DNA of 64,000 nt, taken from positions 158,526 through 222,525 of the forward strand of contig DCYB01000002.1 in assembly GCA_002331385.1 (NCBI GenBank), in the 5' to 3' direction. The translations under genes were made by a program, and so were the position numbers. Numbering within the stretch: position 1 is the first letter of the stretch; each line of letters begins with the position of its first letter. This document shows positions 59,229 to 64,000 of this stretch, piece by piece. Origin of the DNA: Comamonadaceae bacterium UBA2121 (GTDB lineage: Bacteria; Pseudomonadota; Gammaproteobacteria; Burkholderiales; Burkholderiaceae_C). The notes beneath the pieces are model-generated. The model searched no databases and had not been told where the DNA came from. It saw only the letters and a program-made list of their open reading frames with translations.

Positions 59229-59257
59229 TTGAACTATTCAGACACCCCAGATATAGT
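59229..59257 (+). promoter_or_regulatory. Sigma-70 promoter of nrdA
   Basis: TTGAAC (59229-59234) and TATAGT (59252-59257) are separated by 17 bp. The -10 lies within NrdR box 2, so NrdR binding should block transcription. Confidence 0.75.
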
Positions 59258-59259
59258 GT
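59244..59259. promoter_or_regulatory. NrdR box 2
   Basis: ACCCCAGATATAGTGT matches the 16-bp NrdR consensus at about 13 positions, with the intact right arm ATATAGTGT. It overlaps the -10 box of the nrdA promoter. Confidence 0.8.
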
Positions 59260-59352
59260 GCCACGGCATCCCGTGTCACTTCACGCAGAAGGCCTCGAGC
59301 GACTGTCCAGTCCGCCTTGCCGCCTTTCGCCCGATCCAAAAAAGAGGAAACC

Positions 59353-62289
59353 ATGCAAGCTGTACCCAACCCGGCTAATGAGGTGAGCCCTGCGCTCGCC
59401 AAGTCCACTTTTTCCGCAACGCCCAGCGCTGCGCCCGCCGCTGGCAACTTCTCCCAGTTCCAGATCATCCGCCGCAACGGCGCCGTGGTTCCATTCGAGC
59501 CGCAGAAGATCGCCGTGGCGATGATGAAGGCATTTCTGGCAACGCACGGCGCGCAAGGCGCGGCGTCCGCCAGCATCCGCGAAGTGGTGGACACGCTCAC
59601 CCAGACCGTGGTCTACGCACTCACCCGTTCGCGTCCCGGCGGCGGCACCTTCCACATTGAAGATGTGCAAGACCAGGTGGAGTTGGGCCTGATGCGCGGC
59701 GGCCATCAGGAAGTCGCCCGCGCCTACGTGCTGTACCGCGAGCGCCGCGCGCAAGAGCGCGCGCAGCGCCGTGAGCAACTGCTGCCGCAAGTGCCCACCA
59801 TGCACGTGACGGAAAACGGCCAGCGCGTGGAGCTGGACGTGCTGCGCCTGCACGCACTGATCGAAGCCGCCTGCGCCGACATTGGTGAGCACGTCACCGC
59901 CGCGCCGATCGTCACCGAGACCATGCGCAACCTGTACGACGGCGTGCCGATGGAGGAGGTCTACAAGGCCGCCATCCTGGCCGCGCGCACCAAGATCGAA
60001 AAGGACCCCGGCTACACCTACGCCACGGCGCGACTGCTCGCCCACACCATCGTGCGCGAAGTGCTGGGTCGCGACGTGCCGCCCGCAGAAATGCAGGCCG
60101 CCTACACCGAATACTTCCCGCAATTCATCCAGAAGGGCGTGGACAACGAGCTGCTCGATGAGCGCTTGCTCAAGGAATTCGACCTGCCGCGTCTCGGCGC
60201 TGCACTCAAGGCCGAGCGCGATCAGCAGTTCGACTACCTCGGCCTGCAAACGCTGTATGACCGCTACTTCCTGCACGTGCGCAAGACCCGCATCGAACTG
60301 CCGCAGGCGTTCTTCATGCGCGTCGCCATGGGTCTGTCGCTCAACGAGTCCGACCGCAATGCGCGCGCCATCGAGTTCTATGAAGTGCTGTCGAGCTTCG
60401 ACTTCATGTCCAGCACGCCGACGCTGTTCAACAGCGGCACGCTGCGCTCGCAACTCTCGAGCTGCTACCTGACCACGGTGCCCGATCACCTCGACGGCAT
60501 CTATGAGTCGATCAAGGAGAACGCGCTGCTGTCGAAGTTTGCCGGTGGCCTGGGCAACGACTGGACGCGCGTGCGCGCGCTCGGCTCGCACATCAAGGGC
60601 ACGAATGGCGAATCGCAGGGCGTGGTGCCATTCCTGAAGGTCGTCAACGACACCGCCGTTGCCGTGAACCAGGGTGGCAAGCGCAAGGGCGCCGTCTGCA
60701 CCTATCTGGAAACCTGGCACCTGGACATCGAAGAATTCCTGGAGCTGCGCAAGAACACTGGCGACGACCGCCGCCGCACGCACGACATGAATACGGCGAA
60801 CTGGATTCCCGACCTGTTCATGAAGCGCGTGATGGAAAAGGGTACCTGGACGTTGTTCAGCCCCGCCGACGTACCCGATCTGCACGATCTCTACGGCGGC
60901 GCTTTCGAGAAGGCGTACTCGGCCTACGAAGCCAAGGCGGCTTCCGGTGAAATCCGTCTGGCCAAGCAACTGCCTGCGGTGGACCTGTGGCGCAAGATGC
61001 TGTCCATGCTGTTCGAGACGGGCCACCCATGGATCACCTTCAAGGACCCATGCAACATCCGCTCGCCGCAGCAGCACGTCGGCGTGGTGCACTCGTCCAA
61101 CCTGTGCACCGAAATCACGCTGAACACCAGCGACACCGAAACGGCGGTGTGCAATCTCGGCTCCGTGAATCTGGCTCGCCACATAAAGGATGGCCAGATC
61201 GACCACGACAAGCTGAAGAAGACCATCAGCACGGCGATGCGCATGCTCGACAACGTCATCGACATCAATTACTACGCCGTGCAAAAGGCCAAGGACTCGA
61301 ACCTGCGTCACCGTCCGGTGGGCATGGGCCTGATGGCGTTCCAGGACGCGCTCTACGAAATGCGCATCCCCTACGCGAGCGAGCAGGCCGTACAGTTCGC
61401 CGACGAGTCGATGGAAGCGATTTGCTACTACGCCTACTGGGCATCGAGCGAACTGGCCAAGGAGCGCGGTACGTACTCCACCTATGAAGGCTCGCTGTGG
61501 TCCCAGGGCATCCTGCCGATCGACTCGCTCGACCTGCTTGCCAAGGAGCGCGGCGGTTATGTGGAAGTGGATCGCTCCGCACGCCTGGACTGGGATGCGC
61601 TGCGCAAGAAGATCGCTGCCGACGGCATGCGCAACTCCAACTGCATCGCCATCGCACCGACTGCGACCATCTCCAATATCGTGGGCGTGGACGCATCGAT
61701 CGAGCCCTCGTTCGGCAACCTCTCGGTGAAGTCGAATCTCTCCGGCGAGTTCACCGTCGTGAACCAATACCTCGTGCGCGACCTGCAACGCCTGGGCCTG
61801 TGGGACGACGTGATGGTGATGGACCTGAAGCACTTCAAGGGTTCGCTGCAACCGATCGATCGCGTGCCGCAAGACGTGAAGGCGTTGTACGCCACCGCTT
61901 TTGAAGTGGCACCGTCGTGGTTGGTGGAAGCGGCATCGCGGCGCCAGAAATGGATCGATCAAGCGCAGTCGCTGAACATCTACATGGCAGGTGCGTCGGG
62001 CAAGAAGCTCGATGAAACCTACAAGCTCGCATGGGTACGTGGTCTTAAAACCACGTACTACCTGCGCACGCAATCTGCGACGCACGTGGAGATGAGCACC
62101 GTGAGTGGTCGTCAGCTCAACGCCGTGTCTGCAGGCAACGAAGGCAACACAGCCGCATCGCCGAAAGCCGCGCCAGTCAACGCTTTGGAGGCTGCTGCTG
62201 CTGCTGCACGCACTCAAGCTGAAAGCATTCCCGCCACCGATATCAAGTTCTGCGCGATCGATGATCCGGGTTGTGAAGCCTGCCAATGA
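59353..62289 (+). CDS. nrdA: Ribonucleoside-diphosphate reductase class I, alpha subunit
   Basis: A 978-residue catalytic subunit that reduces NDPs to dNDPs. An N-terminal ATP-cone (IIRRNGAVVPFEPQKIAVAMMKAF near residue 40) gives allosteric control. The active-site set is SQLSSCYLTTVPD, HSSNLCTEITLNTSDTETAVCNLGSVNL and RHRPVGMGLMAFQDALYEMR, and the C-terminal redox pair is DPGCEACQ. The start at 59353 follows GAGGAAACC; an earlier frame opening to 59317 has no ribosome site. nrdB follows, so this is a class Ia operon. Regulation by NrdR is indicated by the two upstream boxes. Confidence 0.97.
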   Translation: MQAVPNPANEVSPALAKSTFSATPSAAPAAGNFSQFQIIRRNGAVVPFEPQKIAVAMMKAFLATHGAQGAASASIREVVDTLTQTVVYALTRSRPGGGTFHIEDVQDQVELGLMRGGHQEVARAYVLYRERRAQERAQRREQLLPQVPTMHVTENGQRVELDVLRLHALIEAACADIGEHVTAAPIVTETMRNLYDGVPMEEVYKAAILAARTKIEKDPGYTYATARLLAHTIVREVLGRDVPPAEMQAAYTEYFPQFIQKGVDNELLDERLLKEFDLPRLGAALKAERDQQFDYLGLQTLYDRYFLHVRKTRIELPQAFFMRVAMGLSLNESDRNARAIEFYEVLSSFDFMSSTPTLFNSGTLRSQLSSCYLTTVPDHLDGIYESIKENALLSKFAGGLGNDWTRVRALGSHIKGTNGESQGVVPFLKVVNDTAVAVNQGGKRKGAVCTYLETWHLDIEEFLELRKNTGDDRRRTHDMNTANWIPDLFMKRVMEKGTWTLFSPADVPDLHDLYGGAFEKAYSAYEAKAASGEIRLAKQLPAVDLWRKMLSMLFETGHPWITFKDPCNIRSPQQHVGVVHSSNLCTEITLNTSDTETAVCNLGSVNLARHIKDGQIDHDKLKKTISTAMRMLDNVIDINYYAVQKAKDSNLRHRPVGMGLMAFQDALYEMRIPYASEQAVQFADESMEAICYYAYWASSELAKERGTYSTYEGSLWSQGILPIDSLDLLAKERGGYVEVDRSARLDWDALRKKIAADGMRNSNCIAIAPTATISNIVGVDASIEPSFGNLSVKSNLSGEFTVVNQYLVRDLQRLGLWDDVMVMDLKHFKGSLQPIDRVPQDVKALYATAFEVAPSWLVEAASRRQKWIDQAQSLNIYMAGASGKKLDETYKLAWVRGLKTTYYLRTQSATHVEMSTVSGRQLNAVSAGNEGNTAASPKAAPVNALEAAAAAARTQAESIPATDIKFCAIDDPGCEACQ

Positions 62290-62423
62290 GTGCAATTGCA
62301 CGCGCGTTTGAAGTGCTCTGCATGAACTCGCGCGTGCTGTGAAGCAACAAAACTTTGCAGAGCATCGCCGCAGCGCTTTTCTTTTTGGAGCGCTGCTTTC
62401 ATAATCCGAACATTGGAAATCGT

Positions 62424-63602
62424 ATGCTGTCCTGGGACGAAGAAGTCAAGCCCTCATCGCAAAATCAAACGGAAGGCGGTTCGCATGAAAGCCGCCTCGG
62501 AGCAACGCCCGCTCTGCAATCCGTTGAGGCAAGCGCTGCCAGCGTTTCTGCACCGTCCGCCACGGCACCTGCCGCAGCCACACACCAACGCGTCAACGCC
62601 GCAGACAAGCGCATCATCAACGCCAAGACGGACGTGAACCAACTGGTTCCGTTCAAGTACAAATGGGCTTGGGAAAAATATCTCGCCACTTGCGCCAACC
62701 ATTGGATGCCGCAAGAAGTGAACATGACACGCGACATCGCGCTGTGGAAAGACCCGAACGGTCTGACCGAAGATGAGCGTCGCATCGTCAAGCGCAATCT
62801 CGGTTTCTTCGTGACCGCCGATTCGCTGGCCGCCAACAACATCGTGCTCGGCACCTACCGCCACATCACTGCACCCGAGTGCCGCCAGTTCCTGCTGCGC
62901 CAGGCATTCGAAGAAGCGATCCACACGCACGCCTACCAGTACATCGTCGAGTCGCTGGGTCTGGACGAAGGCGAAATTTTCAACGCCTACAACGAAGTCG
63001 AATCGATCCGCAACAAGGACGAGTTCCTGATCCCGTTCATCGAAGCGATCATGGACCCGGACTTCAAGACCGGCACGCCCGAGAACGACCAGACACTGCT
63101 GAAGTCGCTCATCGTTTTCGCCTGCCTGATGGAAGGCCTGTTCTTCTACGTCGGCTTCACCCAGATTCTTGCGCTGGGCCGACAGAACAAAATGACCGGC
63201 GCTGCCGAGCAATACCAGTACATCCTGCGCGACGAGTCGATGCACTGCAACTTCGGCATCGACCTGATCAACCAGCTCAAGCTCGAGAACCCACACCTGT
63301 GGACGCCCGAGTTCAAGAAGGAAATCGAAGGCCTGTTCGTCAAGGCCGTGGATCTGGAATACCGCTATGCCGAAGACACCATGCCGCGCGGCGTGCTGGG
63401 TCTGAATGCGTCGATGTTCAAGAGCTACCTGCGCTACATCGCCAATCGCCGCGCGACGCAGATTGGCCTGGAAGCCCTGTTCCCGAATGAAGAAAATCCG
63501 TTCCCCTGGATGAGCGAGATGATCGACCTGAAGAAGGAGCGCAACTTCTTCGAAACGCGCGTCATCGAGTACCAGTCCGGCGGAGCCCTGTCCTGGGACT
63601 AA
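62424..63602 (+). CDS. nrdB: Ribonucleoside-diphosphate reductase class I, beta subunit
   Basis: A 392-residue radical-generating subunit. Iron ligands and the radical tyrosine are in the blocks LRQAFEEAIHTHAYQYIVES and YILRDESMHCNFGIDLIN. The C-terminus ENPFPWMSEMIDLKKERNFF then YQSGGALSWD carries the tail that docks on NrdA. The ATG at 62424 begins MLSWDEEVKPS; residues 10-60 form a low-complexity extension rich in Ala/Ser that is absent from E. coli NrdB. It starts 134 bp after nrdA. Confidence 0.96.
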   Translation: MLSWDEEVKPSSQNQTEGGSHESRLGATPALQSVEASAASVSAPSATAPAAATHQRVNAADKRIINAKTDVNQLVPFKYKWAWEKYLATCANHWMPQEVNMTRDIALWKDPNGLTEDERRIVKRNLGFFVTADSLAANNIVLGTYRHITAPECRQFLLRQAFEEAIHTHAYQYIVESLGLDEGEIFNAYNEVESIRNKDEFLIPFIEAIMDPDFKTGTPENDQTLLKSLIVFACLMEGLFFYVGFTQILALGRQNKMTGAAEQYQYILRDESMHCNFGIDLINQLKLENPHLWTPEFKKEIEGLFVKAVDLEYRYAEDTMPRGVLGLNASMFKSYLRYIANRRATQIGLEALFPNEENPFPWMSEMIDLKKERNFFETRVIEYQSGGALSWD

Positions 63603-63636
63603 TTGGATCAATTACAGCAGGTCATGTTCTTTCACT

Positions 63637-63684
63637 CACACCACCACCCACAGGCGCCCGCACGAGGACCGGAGTGGTGGTGTG
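63637..63684. repeat. 11-bp inverted repeat downstream of nrdB
   Basis: CACACCACCAC (63637-63647) and GTGGTGGTGTG (63674-63684) are perfectly complementary with a 26-nt loop. There is no T-run, so it is a weak terminator candidate or a regulatory structure in the leader of the next gene. Confidence 0.6.
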
Positions 63685-63793
63685 CACGTATTTGTGGTGA
63701 CGGAGAGGAAATCCAACTCTCCGCTGCCATGAATCGCTCTGTGTCCACAGAAGACATGGGGTGCTCTTTGCAAATCGACCCAAGGAGAAAATG

Positions 63794-64000
63794 ATGGCAA
63801 CTGCGAAGAAAACCACTGCCAAGAAGGCAGTACCTGCTAAGAAGGCTCCCGCCGCCAAGAAGGCAGCTCCAGCGAAAAAGGCTGTGGCTGTAAAGAAGGC
63901 AGCTCCCGCCAAGAAGGCTGCACCAGCCAAGAAGGCTGTGGCTGTGAAGAAGGCAGCACCAGCGAAGAAGGCTGTAGTCGCCAAGAAGGCAGCGCCAGCG
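63794..64000 (+). CDS. Histone H1-like DNA-binding protein, N-terminal part
   Basis: The visible 69 codons encode MATAKKTTAKKAVPAKK followed by repeated AAPAKKAVAVKK-type units, like the C-terminal tail of eukaryotic histone H1 and the bacterial H1-like proteins of Bordetella and relatives. Such proteins bind DNA through lysine-rich tails. AGGAG lies six bases before the ATG at 63794; ATG 63791 is also in frame. The gene continues beyond the window. The tandem unit is about 12 residues, so the nucleotide sequence is repetitive and may vary in length between strains. Confidence 0.88.
   Translation, partial: MATAKKTTAKKAVPAKKAPAAKKAAPAKKAVAVKKAAPAKKAAPAKKAVAVKKAAPAKKAVVAKKAAPA

Noticed and set aside
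59281..62301. A 1006-codon open frame opposite nrdA
   Set aside because: Composition artefact: His/Gln/Arg-rich, no domain, and lies wholly opposite a conserved enzyme gene.
63794..64000. Repetitive sequence resembling an array
   Set aside because: The repeats are codon-level Lys/Ala units of a histone H1-like gene, with no spacers; not a CRISPR array.

Overview
The window looks like a chromosomal segment of a betaproteobacterium of the order Burkholderiales, most likely family Comamonadaceae. The basis is high GC backbone coding sequence, a pilG-H-I-J-chpA cluster beside a rubredoxin/thiD/hemL block, a dusB-fis-purH operon, an ffh/CcsA-like/PP0621/pilS-pilR/ampD/nrdAB block, and several Bug-family (TctC) solute receptors. 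The genus cannot be fixed from the sequence alone.

Layout. 1-3895 (minus): twitching-motility chemosensory genes pilG, pilH, pilI, pilJ and the first codons of the chpA/pilL kinase. 3945-6460: rubredoxin, with divergent thiD and hemL. 6552-9954 (minus): dusB, fis, purH and a c-type cytochrome. 10131-11357: a YqaA-like membrane protein and an exported protein of unknown function. 11450-14445 (minus): an NrtR-like regulator with a degenerate Nudix signature, then nadC preceded by two matching 17-bp operator-like sites, then a Bug receptor 40 bp after nadC.

14615-29813 is an accessory catabolic region. A plus-strand run encodes two 3-hydroxyisobutyrate-dehydrogenase-like enzymes, an aldehyde dehydrogenase, a small SCP2-like protein, an alpha/beta hydrolase, a metallo-beta-lactamase-fold hydrolase and two solute-binding proteins without transporter genes. 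It converges on a minus-strand run of acyl-CoA dehydrogenase, Bug receptor, NDP-forming acyl-CoA synthetase, alpha/beta hydrolase and LysR regulator. An MmgE/PrpD gene is divergent from the latter. The substrates cannot be read from the sequence.

29848-39424 is a 9.6-kb integrative element inserted in the 3' end of ychF. It has perfect 25-bp direct repeats at both ends, a tyrosine integrase, and integrase-arm-like repeats just inside both ends. Its cargo is a small HTH protein, a 999-residue adenine-N6 methyltransferase and a PD-(D/E)XK nuclease-like protein, forming a candidate restriction or defence module. An IS5-family element (4-bp target duplication CTAA) sits beside the module. An IS21-family element (6-bp target duplication GCTGGC) is inserted inside the IS5 transposase gene; removing it on paper restores that frame exactly.

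39402-64000 is mostly housekeeping: ychF, a MOSC protein, a UbiH-like monooxygenase, dsbC, an M61 peptidase, an enoyl-CoA hydratase, two identical tRNA-Met genes, a GMC oxidoreductase, miaB, a PLP amino-acid deaminase-like enzyme, ffh, a CcsA-like protein, PP0621-family protein, pilS/pilR, ampD, and nrdA/nrdB behind a promoter overlapped by two NrdR-type boxes. The window ends inside a histone H1-like lysine/alanine-rich protein gene. No CRISPR array or rRNA gene was seen.
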